Part shown: piece after piece, positions 1 to 9,080 of the stretch
How the letters are laid out: every line of letters begins with the position of its first letter
Numbering within the stretch: the first letter of the stretch is position 1
Assembly: GCF_003438995.1 (NCBI RefSeq)
Contig: NZ_QSUN01000014.1
Span: 1 to 64,000 of the forward strand
Reading direction: 5' to 3'
Length of the DNA: 64,000 bases
Origin: Bacteroides sp. OM05-12
Lineage (GTDB): Bacteria > Bacteroidota > Bacteroidia > Bacteroidales > Bacteroidaceae
The notes under the pieces: generated by a model
Told to the model about the DNA's origin: nothing
What the model saw: only the letters and a program-made list of their open reading frames with translations
The model's database searches: none
Position numbers and translations under genes: made by a program

Positions 1-379
1 CCCGGGTTATTTCTTCTTTCCTTGTTATTGTTATCTTGCTTTCTTCTTATTCTTCCAAGGCCGCTTTTATCTTTTGACTCTTTCTCTTGTTCCTGTCTTT
101 ATAAATGTATATTCTTTGCGATGATAATTCTCTTATTCTTTTTTTCTTCTCCCTTGTTGATTTTCTATCTTCCCCCTGATTGACTTGTGTTTTTTATGTT
201 CTATTCCCTGTTTTATCGGACTAACGTAAAAACCTGAGGGATTTTATCTCCTATTATTATCTCTACTTCCTTAATTTAAAAGCTGCAATATTGAAATAGG
301 AGATTGATTTTATTCTCTAGTATAAAATAAGAAGTGAGAGATTACGTTATACATATAATGTATCCTTATTTTTTTGATT
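1..379. other. Non-coding left edge with a pyrimidine-rich tract
   Basis: No convincing gene is visible. Roughly the first 230 bases of the plus strand are dominated by T and C, with long runs of TTCTT/CTTTC type. One plus-strand frame stays open from base 1 to a TGA at 181-183, but it would encode a low-complexity Leu/Phe/Ser string and is probably a composition artefact. The rest is AT-rich and should hold the promoter of the kinase starting at 380, although no clean Bacteroides promoter pair was found. It may be the 3' region of a gene outside the window. Confidence 0.5.
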
Positions 380-1552
380 ATGCAATTTACAGATAGAATA
401 AAGCAGGTTAAGATTATTTTAGTAGTAATAGCTGTTATTATCGCATTGTCTTCTTTATTGGTTTCTCATTTTCTGATAAAAGATTTGTCAATAGAAGAAA
501 GTAATAAAATGGAGGTTTGGTCGGAAGCTCTTCGGGCTATCAACAATGCGGATGAGAACATTGATCTTACATTGGTTCTTAAAGTTCTGACCGGAAATAA
601 TACAATCCCAGTTATTGCTATAGATAAAAATGGAACGATCCAAACTTATAGAAATATCGCGATTCATGGTAAAGACACTACGGATTATTTGAATAAGAAA
701 TTGGAAGAATTAAAATATACGAATCATAAGATTCGGATTAATTTGGAGAATTCTGATGCAGTAAGCAGTAAGGCTGATAATGATTATATAGATGTTTTTT
801 ATGATGATTCGTTGATGTTGAAGCGTTTGGCTTCCTATCCTTATGTGCAATTGGGAGTTGTTCTTATTTTTGTTATTGTAGCAATCTTTGCTTTGCTTAG
901 CTCTAAGAAAGCTGAACAAAATAAAGTTTGGGTTGGTTTATCTAAGGAAACAGCCCATCAGTTGGGTACACCTATTTCTTCATTAATGGCGTGGGTCGAA
1001 ATTTTGCAGACAAAATATGCCGATGACGAATTGCTTCCTGAGATGAACAATGATGTGAAGCGATTGCAGATGATAGCAGATCGTTTTTCCAAGATAGGTT
1101 CAATGCCAGAACCTCAAACGAATAATTTGAATGAGATTATAGAAAATGCTACAAGTTATATCTCTCGTAGAACATCCAATAAGGTACAATTTATTAAAAA
1201 GCTCCCATCTACTCCGGTAGTTGTTAGATTGAATGATTCTCTTTTTGAATGGGTAATTGAGAATCTATGCAAGAATGCCATTGATGCCATGGATGGACAA
1301 GGTACAATTACTATTTCGGTATTAGATGCTCCTTCCAAGGTATATATTGAAGTTGCAGATACCGGTAAGGGAATACAGAAATCAAAATTCAAGACTATTT
1401 TTACTCCCGGATATACAACTAAAAAAAGAGGTTGGGGATTAGGACTCTCGTTGGCAAAAAGGATTGTAGAAGAATATCATCGTGGTAAAATATATGTAAA
1501 GCGTTCAGAAATTAATAAGGGAACTGTTTTTAGAATAGAACTTAAAAAATAA
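380..1552 (+). CDS. Membrane sensor histidine kinase
   Basis: Two-component sensor kinase of about 390 residues. There are two membrane segments (about residues 11-33 and 155-175) enclosing a roughly 120-residue extracytoplasmic sensor region. The phosphoacceptor box is ETAHQLGTP with His193. It is followed by an N box (ENLCKNAIDAM, about 294-304), a G1 box (DTGKGI, about 327) and a glycine-rich G2 box (GWGLGLSLAKR). The ATG at 380 is preferred over a TTG two codons upstream. No response regulator lies next to it, so it looks like an orphan kinase in this window. The ligand cannot be deduced. H-box and ATPase order are those of ordinary HisKA/HATPase_c proteins. Confidence 0.85.
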   Translation: MQFTDRIKQVKIILVVIAVIIALSSLLVSHFLIKDLSIEESNKMEVWSEALRAINNADENIDLTLVLKVLTGNNTIPVIAIDKNGTIQTYRNIAIHGKDTTDYLNKKLEELKYTNHKIRINLENSDAVSSKADNDYIDVFYDDSLMLKRLASYPYVQLGVVLIFVIVAIFALLSSKKAEQNKVWVGLSKETAHQLGTPISSLMAWVEILQTKYADDELLPEMNNDVKRLQMIADRFSKIGSMPEPQTNNLNEIIENATSYISRRTSNKVQFIKKLPSTPVVVRLNDSLFEWVIENLCKNAIDAMDGQGTITISVLDAPSKVYIEVADTGKGIQKSKFKTIFTPGYTTKKRGWGLGLSLAKRIVEEYHRGKIYVKRSEINKGTVFRIELKK

Positions 1553-1593
1553 AGTTTTAGTTCAATATGTATAATAATAAGGATAATTATTTG

Positions 1594-1683
1594 TATCTTT
1601 GTCGCCCGATTCTGTTTGATCGTTTGTGATTAATGGAAAAATAAATAGAAAAGCTTGTTATTCAGGCTTTTTTTATAACTTTG
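1594..1683 (+). promoter_or_regulatory. Two promoter boxes separated by an intrinsic terminator, upstream of DUF177-rpmF
   Basis: Two Bacteroides -7 boxes are visible: TATCTTTG at 1594-1601 and TAACTTTG at 1676-1683. Between them, 1650-1675 forms a terminator-like hairpin (AAAGCTTG, loop TTATT, CAGGCTTT) followed by T residues. Transcription from the first box would give an RNA of about 65 bases ending before the gene. The second box lies directly after the terminator and would drive the gene itself. No strong -33 TTTG was found for the first box; a TTG at 1655-1657 could serve the second. Confidence 0.55.
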
Positions 1684-1707
1684 CAAGGATTTTTAAGTGA
1701 TAAGGCT

Positions 1708-2283
1708 TTGGGAAAGTTTGATAAATATAGAATAGATTTAAAAAACATGCGGAACGACTCTTGTGAGTATGAATTTCTGCTTGATAATCTGTTCTTTGCA
1801 AATATTGATGGACCGGAAGTTCAGAAAGGAAAAGTTAATGTTGTTTTGAAAGTAAAAAAAACATCGAGGGCTTTTGAACTGGATTTTCAAACGGATGGAA
1901 TTGTTTTGGTTCCGTGTGACCGTTGTTTAGATGAAATGGAATTGCCTGTTTCTTCTACGGATGTACTTTTTGTCAAATTTGGCAGTAATTATGCAGAAGA
2001 AGGAGATAATATGGTAGTAATTCCGGAGGAAGAAGGTGATATCAATGTTGCGTGGTTCATGTATGAGTTTATTGCGTTGAATATTCCGATGAAACATGTG
2101 CATGCTCCTGGAAAATGTAATAAGTCAATGATGGGTAAACTGAATAAACACTTGAAAACTACTTCTGACGATGAAGATACAACTTTTGAATCTTCGGTTG
2201 AAGAACAGATAGAAGAAGTGGAAGAAGAGCAGGCGGTTGATCCCAGATGGAATGAATTAAAGAAAATATTAGATAATAATTAA
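1708..2283 (+). CDS. DUF177 (YceD) family protein
   Basis: DUF177/YceD family, commonly encoded just before ribosomal protein L32; in plants and bacteria members have been tied to 23S rRNA accumulation. The central motif PCDRCLDEMELP carries the paired cysteines seen in the family. The C-terminal part is strongly acidic and ends in the conserved-looking DPRWNELKKIL. A TTG at 1681 keeps the frame open but lies inside a promoter -7 box (1676-1683), so it cannot be the start of that transcript. The TTG at 1708, giving MGKFDKYRIDL, is the best start; ATG 1747 is the alternative. rpmF follows after 11 bases, so the two are co-transcribed. Confidence 0.8.
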   Translation: MGKFDKYRIDLKNMRNDSCEYEFLLDNLFFANIDGPEVQKGKVNVVLKVKKTSRAFELDFQTDGIVLVPCDRCLDEMELPVSSTDVLFVKFGSNYAEEGDNMVVIPEEEGDINVAWFMYEFIALNIPMKHVHAPGKCNKSMMGKLNKHLKTTSDDEDTTFESSVEEQIEEVEEEQAVDPRWNELKKILDNN

Positions 2284-2294
2284 AGTTTAGAAAA

Positions 2295-2480
2295 ATGGCA
2301 CATCCTAAGAGAAGACAATCAAAAACGAGAACTGCAAAAAGAAGAACTCATGATAAAGCAGTTGCTCCTACATTAGCAATTTGCCCAAACTGCGGTGAAT
2401 GGCATGTTTACCACACTGTATGTGGGGCTTGCGGATATTACAGAGGCAAGTTAGCTATTGAAAAAGAAGCTGCTATTTAA
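2295..2480 (+). CDS. rpmF: 50S ribosomal protein L32
   Basis: Complete 61-residue L32, a component of the large ribosomal subunit. The basic N-terminus MAHPKRRQSKTRTAKRR is typical. A zinc-ribbon follows: CPNCG, then CGACG, giving the four-cysteine form of the protein. It lies 11 bases after the DUF177 gene, the widespread yceD-rpmF pairing, and a strong terminator (2515-2545) ends the unit. Confidence 0.97.
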   Translation: MAHPKRRQSKTRTAKRRTHDKAVAPTLAICPNCGEWHVYHTVCGACGYYRGKLAIEKEAAI

Positions 2481-2514
2481 TTGGTAGCCTTGAAGTAAGT
2501 TTGTATATTTATAT

Positions 2515-2545
2515 AGCCTGAGAGCTTAAGCTCTCTGGCTTTTTT
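2515..2545 (+). terminator. Intrinsic terminator after rpmF
   Basis: Near-perfect hairpin AGCCTGAGAGCTT / AAGCTCTCTGGCT with one T-T mismatch, followed by a T run. It closes the DUF177-rpmF unit before fabH. A weak -7-like TACTGTTG at 2551-2558 follows and may start the fabH transcript. Confidence 0.85.
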
Positions 2546-2571
2546 AGATATACTGTTGCACAATTAAAATT

Positions 2572-3582
2572 ATGTTGATGGAAAAGATAAATGCAGTAAT
2601 CACAGGAGTTGGCGGATATGTACCTGATTATGTCTTGACAAATGATGAGATATCAAGAATGGTGGATACCAATGACGAATGGATTATGACTCGAATCGGA
2701 GTAAAAGAACGCCGTATTCTGAATGAAGAAGGATTAGGCACGTCATATATGGCTCGTAAAGCGGCTAAACAATTAATGCAAAAAACAAATTCTAATCCGG
2801 ATGATATAGATGCTGTTATTGTTGCTACTACTACTCCCGACTATCATTTTCCCTCTACTGCTTCTATTCTTTGTGATAAACTTGGCTTGAAAAATGCTTT
2901 TGCATTTGATTTGCAAGCTGCTTGTTCAGGCTTTCTTTATGCTTTGGAAACAGCGGCTTCGCTAATTTGTTCCGGTAGGCATAAAAAGCTAATTATCGTT
3001 GGGGCTGATAAAATGTCTTCAATGGTAGATTATTCAGATAGAGCAACATGCCCGATTTTTGGTGATGGTGCAGCCGCTTTTATGGTGGAAGCAACAACGG
3101 AAGATTATGGTATTATGGATTCTATTCTGCGTACAGATGGTAAAGGGCTTCCTTTCTTACATATGAAAGCCGGAGGTTCTGTTTGCCCGCCTTCTTATTT
3201 TACGATAGATAATAAAATGCATTATATATATCAGGAGGGTCGTACTGTATTTAAATATGCGGTATCTAATATGTCTGATGTTACTGCTGCTATTGCAGAA
3301 AGAAATCATTTGGATAAAAGTAATATTGATTGGATTGTTCCGCATCAGGCTAATTTGCGTATTATCGATGCTGTAGCTAATCGTCTGGAAGTTTCGTTAG
3401 ATAAGGTAATGATAAATATCCAGCGTTATGGAAATTCAAGTGCAGGTACGCTTCCATTGTGCATATGGGACTTTGAAAGTAAGTTGAAGAAAGGTGATAA
3501 TTTGATTTTTACAGCCTTTGGTGCAGGATTTACTTGGGGAGCTGTCTATGTGAAGTGGGGTTATGATGGTAGCAAGGAATAA
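2572..3582 (+). CDS. fabH: Beta-ketoacyl-ACP synthase III
   Basis: Starts type II fatty acid synthesis in the cytoplasm by condensing acetyl-CoA (or a branched acyl-CoA, important for the branched lipids of Bacteroides) with malonyl-ACP. The catalytic triad is visible: Cys118 in [11 protein letters not shown], His258 in VPHQANLRI and Asn288 in YGNSSAGT. Length (336) fits the family. ATG 2572 and ATG 2578 are both possible starts. The rpmF-fabH order is widespread in bacteria. A terminator at 3611 separates it from era. Confidence 0.96.
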   Translation: MLMEKINAVITGVGGYVPDYVLTNDEISRMVDTNDEWIMTRIGVKERRILNEEGLGTSYMARKAAKQLMQKTNSNPDDIDAVIVATTTPDYHFPSTASILCDKLGLKNAFAFDLQAACSGFLYALETAASLICSGRHKKLIIVGADKMSSMVDYSDRATCPIFGDGAAAFMVEATTEDYGIMDSILRTDGKGLPFLHMKAGGSVCPPSYFTIDNKMHYIYQEGRTVFKYAVSNMSDVTAAIAERNHLDKSNIDWIVPHQANLRIIDAVANRLEVSLDKVMINIQRYGNSSAGTLPLCIWDFESKLKKGDNLIFTAFGAGFTWGAVYVKWGYDGSKE

Positions 3583-3610
3583 AAATATATAAAACAATAA
3601 TTCCAAATGA

Positions 3611-3638
3611 ACGCATCCTTATTTCGATGCGTTTTTTT
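3611..3638 (+). terminator. Intrinsic terminator after fabH
   Basis: Stem ACGCATC / GATGCGT (3611-3617 with 3626-3632) followed by a run of T. It lies 28 bases after the fabH stop. Confidence 0.85.
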
Positions 3639-3660
3639 GTCTGTAATCAATTAAATAAGT

Positions 3661-4542
3661 ATGCATAAAGCCGGATTTGTAAATATTGTGGGTAATCCTA
3701 ATGTAGGGAAATCTACTTTAATGAATGCGTTGGTAGGGGAGAGGATTTCTATTACGACCTTTAAAGCACAGACTACCCGTCACCGTATCATGGGTATATT
3801 GAATACAGATGATATGCAGATTGTATTTTCGGATACTCCGGGAGTGTTGAAACCGAATTATAAATTGCAGGAATCCATGATGAACTTTTCTGTTTCAGCT
3901 CTGTCTGATGCAGATGTATTACTTTATGTAACAGATGTGGTAGAGAAGCCTGACAAGCATAATGATTTTATTGAAAAGGTTCGTTTGCAGACATTTCCTG
4001 TTCTTTTGCTTATTAATAAAATTGATTTAACGGATCAGCAAACGTTGGAGAAGCTGGTAGAAGAGTGGAAAGAGTTATTGCCGCAAGCGGAAATAATTCC
4101 TATATCCGCTATTTCTAAGTTCAATATAGATTATGTATTAAGAAGAATAAAAGAATTACTCCCGGACTCTCCGCCTTATTTCGGGAAAGATCAGTGGACG
4201 GATAAGCCTGCCCGTTTTTTTGTTACGGAGATAATCAGGGAAAAGATATTGCTTTATTATGATAAGGAGATTCCTTATGCGGTAGAAGTAGTTGTAGAAC
4301 AATTTAAAGAAGAACCTAAGATGATTCATATAAATGCGGTGATTTACGTAGAAAGAGAATCGCAAAAGGGTATCATTATAGGAAAACAAGGAAAGGCGTT
4401 GAAGAAAGTTGCTTCGGAAGCGCGTAAAGAATTAGAGCGTTTCTTTAATAAAACCATTTATTTGGAGACGTTCGTAAAAGTTGATAAGGATTGGCGAAGC
4501 TCTGATAAAGAGTTAAGGAATTTTGGTTATCAATTGGATTAA
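3661..4542 (+). CDS. era: GTPase Era
   Basis: Ribosome-assembly GTPase that binds the 3' end of 16S rRNA. G1 is GNPNVGKS (11-18), switch I contains TTFKAQTTRH, G3 is DTPG (58-61), G4 is NKID (119-122) and G5 lies in ISAIS. The C-terminal KH domain carries GIIIGKQGKALKK (about 237). The 293-residue length is standard. The neighbouring der gene, 43 bases downstream, is another ribosome-assembly GTPase. Confidence 0.97.
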   Translation: MHKAGFVNIVGNPNVGKSTLMNALVGERISITTFKAQTTRHRIMGILNTDDMQIVFSDTPGVLKPNYKLQESMMNFSVSALSDADVLLYVTDVVEKPDKHNDFIEKVRLQTFPVLLLINKIDLTDQQTLEKLVEEWKELLPQAEIIPISAISKFNIDYVLRRIKELLPDSPPYFGKDQWTDKPARFFVTEIIREKILLYYDKEIPYAVEVVVEQFKEEPKMIHINAVIYVERESQKGIIIGKQGKALKKVASEARKELERFFNKTIYLETFVKVDKDWRSSDKELRNFGYQLD

Positions 4543-4554
4543 AAAAGTATTCAC

Positions 4555-4571
4555 ACGACTGTGATAGTCGT
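4555..4571 (+). other. Small hairpin in the era-der spacer
   Basis: ACGACT (4555-4560) and AGTCGT (4566-4571) form a perfect 6-base stem with a 5-base loop. No T run follows, so it is not a clear terminator. It may set relative expression or processing of the two GTPase genes. Confidence 0.35.
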
Positions 4572-4585
4572 TAAAATGAGAAACT

Positions 4586-5899
4586 ATGGGAAATTTAGTA
4601 GCGATTGTAGGACGCCCTAATGTGGGAAAATCGACTTTATTTAATCGTTTGACGAAAAGTCGTCAGGCTATTGTAAATGATGAAGCCGGGACAACCCGTG
4701 ATCGTCAATATGGCAAAACAGAATGGTTAGGACGAGAGTTCTCCGTGGTAGATACGGGGGGATGGGTCGTCAATTCGGATGATATTTTTGAAGGCGAAAT
4801 TCGTAAACAGGTTGTGCTGGCGATGGATGAAGCCGATGTTATTTTATTTCTTGTCGATGTGACGAATGGAGTTACCGATTTGGACGAGCAGGTTGCTGCG
4901 ATTCTTCGTAAGGCAAAGACTCCGGTTGTTCTGGTTGCCAATAAAACGGACAACAATGATTTGCAATACAATGCTCCTGAATTCTATAAATTGGGTTTGG
5001 GGGATCCTTATTGTATTTCTGCAATGAGCGGCAGTGGAACCGGTGACTTATTGGATGTAATTGTCTCCAAATTTAATAAAGAAACAGATGAAATCTTAGA
5101 CGAGGATATACCTCGTTTTGCAGTAGTGGGTCGTCCTAATGCCGGTAAATCATCTATCGTTAATGCCTTTATAGGTGAGGAACGTAATATCGTTACAGAA
5201 ATTGCGGGTACTACTCGCGATTCCATCTATACCCGTTACGATAAGTTTGGCTTTGATTTTTATCTGGTAGATACTGCCGGTATACGTAAAAAGAATAAAG
5301 TAACTGAAGATTTGGAGTATTATTCAGTTGTCCGCTCCATTCGTTCCATCGAAAGTGCCGATGTTTGTATTCTGATGTTGGATGCTACACGTGGTATTGA
5401 AAGTCAGGACTTGAATATCTTTTCACTGATTCAGAAAAATCAGAAAGGTTTGGTTGCCGTTGTAAATAAGTGGGATTTGGTTGAGAACAAGACAGATAAG
5501 GTGATGAAGGAATTTGAAAGTGCTATTCGTTCCAGATTTGCTCCATTTGTTGATTTCCCGATTATTTTTGGATCGGCTCTTACTAAGCAACGTATTTTTA
5601 AAGTGCTTGAAGCTGCCAAGGAAGTATATGAAAATAGGAAGAACAGGATATCTACATCACGATTGAATGAAGAGCTTCTTCCTCTTATAGAGGCCTATCC
5701 TCCTCCTGCAATAAAAGGAAAGTACATTAAGATTAAATATATCACTCAGTTACCGAATACCCAAGTACCTTCATTTGTGTTCTTTGCAAATTTGCCGCAA
5801 TATGTGAAAGAACCATATAAGCGTTTTCTCGAAAATAAGATGCGTGAGAAGTGGGACTTGACCGGTACCCCGATTAATATATTTATCAGACAAAAATAG
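4586..5899 (+). CDS. der: GTPase Der (EngA), tandem G domains
   Basis: 50S ribosome-assembly GTPase with two tandem G domains and a C-terminal KH-like domain. The first P-loop is GRPNVGKS (9-16) with DTGG and NKTD. The second is GRPNAGKS (182-189) with DTAG and NKWD. The full length of 437 residues matches the family. It is followed 25 bases after its stop by the first copy of the dispersed hairpin repeat (5925). Confidence 0.97.
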   Translation: MGNLVAIVGRPNVGKSTLFNRLTKSRQAIVNDEAGTTRDRQYGKTEWLGREFSVVDTGGWVVNSDDIFEGEIRKQVVLAMDEADVILFLVDVTNGVTDLDEQVAAILRKAKTPVVLVANKTDNNDLQYNAPEFYKLGLGDPYCISAMSGSGTGDLLDVIVSKFNKETDEILDEDIPRFAVVGRPNAGKSSIVNAFIGEERNIVTEIAGTTRDSIYTRYDKFGFDFYLVDTAGIRKKNKVTEDLEYYSVVRSIRSIESADVCILMLDATRGIESQDLNIFSLIQKNQKGLVAVVNKWDLVENKTDKVMKEFESAIRSRFAPFVDFPIIFGSALTKQRIFKVLEAAKEVYENRKNRISTSRLNEELLPLIEAYPPPAIKGKYIKIKYITQLPNTQVPSFVFFANLPQYVKEPYKRFLENKMREKWDLTGTPINIFIRQK

Positions 5900-5924
5900 A
5901 ATAAGCTAAAGTGCTTTTACATCG

Positions 5925-6035
5925 ATACGGTCGATTGTTTACAAACGATAGGAGTTTGCAGACAATCGACCGTATGTTTGTTTATAACCGTCCGTATGTC
6001 TTTTTTGAATCAACCTGATATGATTATTTCAAACA
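5925..6035 (+). repeat. Dispersed hairpin/22-base-period element, copy A
   Basis: The hairpin occupies 5925-5975. Its outer 14-base arms are 5925-5938 and 5962-5975 (ATACGGTCGATTGT and its exact complement). An inner stem CAAAC/GTTTG encloses the loop GATAGGA. Downstream, degenerate units recur at a 22-base interval: the CC of CCGT, CCGT and CCTG sits at 5970, 5992 and 6014. It lies 25 bases after the der stop codon. No target-site duplication is apparent. Confidence 0.85.
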
Positions 6036-6139
6036 TTGTGAAGTCTATCTTAGGATGCTACACTGGAACTTTATTGATAAAATGCTTCAGCTGATACAGG
6101 TAGAGAATAAATTGTTTTTTAAGTTCTAAGAAAAAACAC

Positions 6140-6169
6140 TTTGATGATTATAATAAATGGTTATTTTTG
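6140..6169 (+). promoter_or_regulatory. Bacteroides-type promoter of the TPR kinase
   Basis: TTTG at 6140-6143, 18 bases, then TATTTTTG at 6162-6169. This places the transcription start about 6176, a few bases before the ATG at 6192. Confidence 0.7.
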
Positions 6170-6191
6170 CAGAAATACATAGAAAGTAGTG

Positions 6192-8396
6192 ATGAAAAAG
6201 AAATCTTTGTGCCTGATAATTTTGATACTGTTTATCCCATTAACGATATGTGGAGAGGAAGACCTTTCTTTTGAATCTTTACAATTGAAATCTTCTGTGA
6301 GCAAAAAGGCGGAAGACTACTATAAACTATGCGAATATTGTTATGAGCATGATGTTGAGCTATCTTCTTTTGCTGTTTGTTTGGACTCCATGAAATGTGC
6401 GGCTTTACGGGAGAAATCGGTTTATTATCTGGCTCAGTATTACAATTTGCATGCCGAATATGCTTATGTTTTGGATTCCATGAAACTTTATGCCGAGAAT
6501 AAAAAGAAGGCCTATCTGCTGTTTAAAGGTTTGCATCGTTCGGATTTGCAAGCCGATTGCTGTGGTGAGTTAGGATACTACTATAATATTATAACTAGTT
6601 ATGATTCTGCGCGTTATTATTTGCGGGAAGGCATACATCTGTTTGAGCGTTTGGATAAAAATGATACTTATCTTGCTTTGCTTACCAATCTGGCGAGTTC
6701 TTATTTGTATGAAGGAATCAATGACTCAGCATTGATGCACAGCCAAAATGCTTTGAAGTGGTCCGAGCAAATGAAAGATACGGTCATGCAAATCGAAAAC
6801 CTGAACCAACTCGGAGTTATTTACCGTAAAAAGAATATGCCGGATCAAAGTATCCTTTTCTATGAGAAAGCATTGCATCTCTGTGATTTGATAGGACAAA
6901 AAATGAGAGTTCCGTCCCTCTATTTCAATATTGCAATTCTGTATGCTGAAAGTGATCGGCTTGAGGAAGGGCTTGACTTTTCTCGAAAAGCATTGGATTA
7001 TTCTTTAAAAATAGGCGATAAAAATATAATCGGTGCTTCTTTTATGAATTTAGGAAGCCTGTTGGTTAAGAATAAGATGTATGACAATGCGATTGATACT
7101 TTGAGGAATGCCATATCAATTGTATCGGAGGTTGGAAACCTGCGGACATTGTTCTTGGCTTATCAGAATATGACAAATGCCTTTTATAAATCTTCCCGGC
7201 TTGATTCTGCTTGGGTTTATCAGGAAAAAGCAGACAAACTAGCTGCTAAGTTTGATTCGGAACCGCAACTTTTTAATTATTATCAAGGTAAAGCCTCTTT
7301 GTTAAATGCTACCGGGAGATATAAAGAGGCTATTCCAATTTACCATCGACTTTTGCAGAATTATATTGATTTCCCTCAGGATTTCCGAAAGTTTGAGGCG
7401 TATAACGGTTTGGCTGTTTGCTATGCTCAGTTAGGCGAATTTGATAAGGCATATTGCTATCTTGATTCGGCCTATATATCGAAAGACTCGGTATTGACCG
7501 GCGAACGTTCCAAGCAGATGTCCGATTTTATGGTTAAGTATCAGACCAAAGAGAAAGAGCTTGAAATAGCACATTTGAAAGAGAAACAGTCAAGACGGCT
7601 ACTCTATTATATTATCAGTTGGTTTGTAATTGTACTATTTATCCTTTATAGAGCTTTTAGAAATAAGATAAAAATCACTAGGTTATCCTTGCTGGCAAAA
7701 GAGAAAGAAAAAGAATTTATGGTTTTGCAGAAAGAAACGGAAGTTCGTCTGACGCAAAAGTATATTGACGGGTTGGAGGCGGAGCGAAAACGATTGGCGC
7801 AAGAGCTACATGATGGTGTGTGCAATAATTTGTTTGCTTTGGAGATGAATATGAACGCCTTGACGGATAGTCCGGATAGTTTGAAGGAATCAGTTGCAAT
7901 GCTTCATCAGATACGTGAAGACGTGCGTGGCATTTCGCACGAGTTGATGCCTCCGGTGTTTCAATACGCTACTATTGATGAAATGCTTTCGGATTATATC
8001 TCTCATTTGTGTCGAACAGCTTCAACAGAGATTCAGTATTATTCTACACGAACCGTGGATTGGGGGAAACTGCCGCAAGAAGTCGGGTATGAGGTTTATC
8101 GTATTGTGCAGGAAACGTTGAATAACAGCCTTAAATATGCAGATGCTTCTTTGATTGAAGTTTCTTTGGTTTATAAAAATAACCTGTTGATGATAACGGT
8201 CAGTGATGATGGGAAGGGATTTGATTTAAATAAAAAGAATAAAGGGGTAGGCCTCCGTACGATTGCGGAACGCGTTAAAAGTATCGGAGGTGAACTAAAC
8301 ATAAAAACCGGTACCACCGGAACGATGGTAACTGTAACTATAGATATGGAGAAAAAGTATGGCGGACAAGTTAACGACAATATTATTGGTAGATGA
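6192..8396 (+). CDS. TPR-containing sensor histidine kinase (NarL/LuxR-partner type)
   Basis: Envelope sensor kinase of about 734 residues. A signal peptide (MKKKSLCLIILILFIPL) is followed by a periplasmic array of tetratricopeptide-like repeats (about 60-440), a membrane segment (about 470-489), a short coiled coil and a HisKA_3 dimerisation domain with phosphoacceptor His540 in QELHDGV. The ATPase domain follows (ETLNNSLKYA, DDGKGFD, GVGLRTIAERV). ATG 6192 is preferred to the overlapping GTG at 6189. Its last 38 bases overlap the regulator gene, indicating obligate partnership. TPR sensors of this layout are common in Bacteroidetes, but the signal sensed is unknown. Confidence 0.9.
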   Translation: MKKKSLCLIILILFIPLTICGEEDLSFESLQLKSSVSKKAEDYYKLCEYCYEHDVELSSFAVCLDSMKCAALREKSVYYLAQYYNLHAEYAYVLDSMKLYAENKKKAYLLFKGLHRSDLQADCCGELGYYYNIITSYDSARYYLREGIHLFERLDKNDTYLALLTNLASSYLYEGINDSALMHSQNALKWSEQMKDTVMQIENLNQLGVIYRKKNMPDQSILFYEKALHLCDLIGQKMRVPSLYFNIAILYAESDRLEEGLDFSRKALDYSLKIGDKNIIGASFMNLGSLLVKNKMYDNAIDTLRNAISIVSEVGNLRTLFLAYQNMTNAFYKSSRLDSAWVYQEKADKLAAKFDSEPQLFNYYQGKASLLNATGRYKEAIPIYHRLLQNYIDFPQDFRKFEAYNGLAVCYAQLGEFDKAYCYLDSAYISKDSVLTGERSKQMSDFMVKYQTKEKELEIAHLKEKQSRRLLYYIISWFVIVLFILYRAFRNKIKITRLSLLAKEKEKEFMVLQKETEVRLTQKYIDGLEAERKRLAQELHDGVCNNLFALEMNMNALTDSPDSLKESVAMLHQIREDVRGISHELMPPVFQYATIDEMLSDYISHLCRTASTEIQYYSTRTVDWGKLPQEVGYEVYRIVQETLNNSLKYADASLIEVSLVYKNNLLMITVSDDGKGFDLNKKNKGVGLRTIAERVKSIGGELNIKTGTTGTMVTVTIDMEKKYGGQVNDNIIGR

Positions 8397-9021
8397 TCAT
8401 GAATTGATTCTTCAGGGAATAAAGCGTATCATAAATACAATTCCGGTATTGGCTTCTGTTGATGCGGTAACTTCGGGACTGCGGGCGGCCGAATTAATCT
8501 CCTTGTGCAAATATGACATTTATGTGTTGGATGTGGAACTTCCTGATATGGATAGCTTTGCTCTTGTGGAACAAATTAGGAAGAAGAATGAGAATGCATA
8601 TATCATTATGAATACAATGCATGAGGAGATATGGATTCTAAATAGGTTAATGCGTTGTGGCGTTGATTCCATCATCCTGAAATCTTCGGAAGCAGAGGAG
8701 ATTAAGAATGCGATACAGAGCGGACTTGAGGGTAAACCTTATTATTGCGCCCGGTTTAAAGAAGTTTATGATAAACTGCATAAATCGGATGATATGTCTG
8801 ACTTGTCTAATAGTGTACCTACTCCCAGAGAGATGGAGGTGCTTCATGCCATAGCTTCCGGATACAATACATTACAAATAGCGAAGAAGCTGAACATATC
8901 AAAAAATACAGTTGAAACCTTTCGTAAGCACTTAATTTTAAAGTTTAATGCAACGAACTCGGTTGACCTTGTGATAAAAGCGATAGATAAAGGCTTGATT
9001 CCTGTTGGAGTATCAAAATAA
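8359..9021 (+). CDS. LuxR/NarL-family response regulator
   Basis: Cytoplasmic DNA-binding partner of the preceding kinase. The receiver domain has the acidic pair Asp12/Asp13 (LLVDDHEL), phospho-acceptor Asp58 (YVLDVELPDMD) and the conserved Lys in IILKSSE. The C-terminal HTH carries the LuxR signature TPREMEVLHAIASGYNT and NISKNTVETFRKHL. The start lies inside the kinase gene in another frame, a 38-base overlap that probably enforces coupled translation. No target promoter can be assigned. Confidence 0.92.
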   Translation: MADKLTTILLVDDHELILQGIKRIINTIPVLASVDAVTSGLRAAELISLCKYDIYVLDVELPDMDSFALVEQIRKKNENAYIIMNTMHEEIWILNRLMRCGVDSIILKSSEAEEIKNAIQSGLEGKPYYCARFKEVYDKLHKSDDMSDLSNSVPTPREMEVLHAIASGYNTLQIAKKLNISKNTVETFRKHLILKFNATNSVDLVIKAIDKGLIPVGVSK

Positions 9022-9026
9022 TGCAA

Positions 9027-9050
9027 TCTCTCGTTCATTTTAAACGGCGA
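9027..9050. terminator. Weak hairpin between convergent genes
   Basis: TCTCG and CGAGA pair across 14 bases in the 59-base gap between the response regulator (plus) and mlaF-like gene (minus). There is no good T run on either side, so termination here is only a guess. Confidence 0.3.
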
Positions 9051-9080
9051 GAAAAGGTGTAATGAGCACTTCCTATGTCT

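Noticed and set aside
1..183. C-terminal end of a membrane protein
   Set aside because: The open frame is Leu/Phe/Ser low complexity caused by the pyrimidine bias, without recognisable structure.
5925..6035. MITE or insertion sequence
   Set aside because: No transposase, no terminal repeats bounding a unit of constant length, and no target duplication in any of the four copies.
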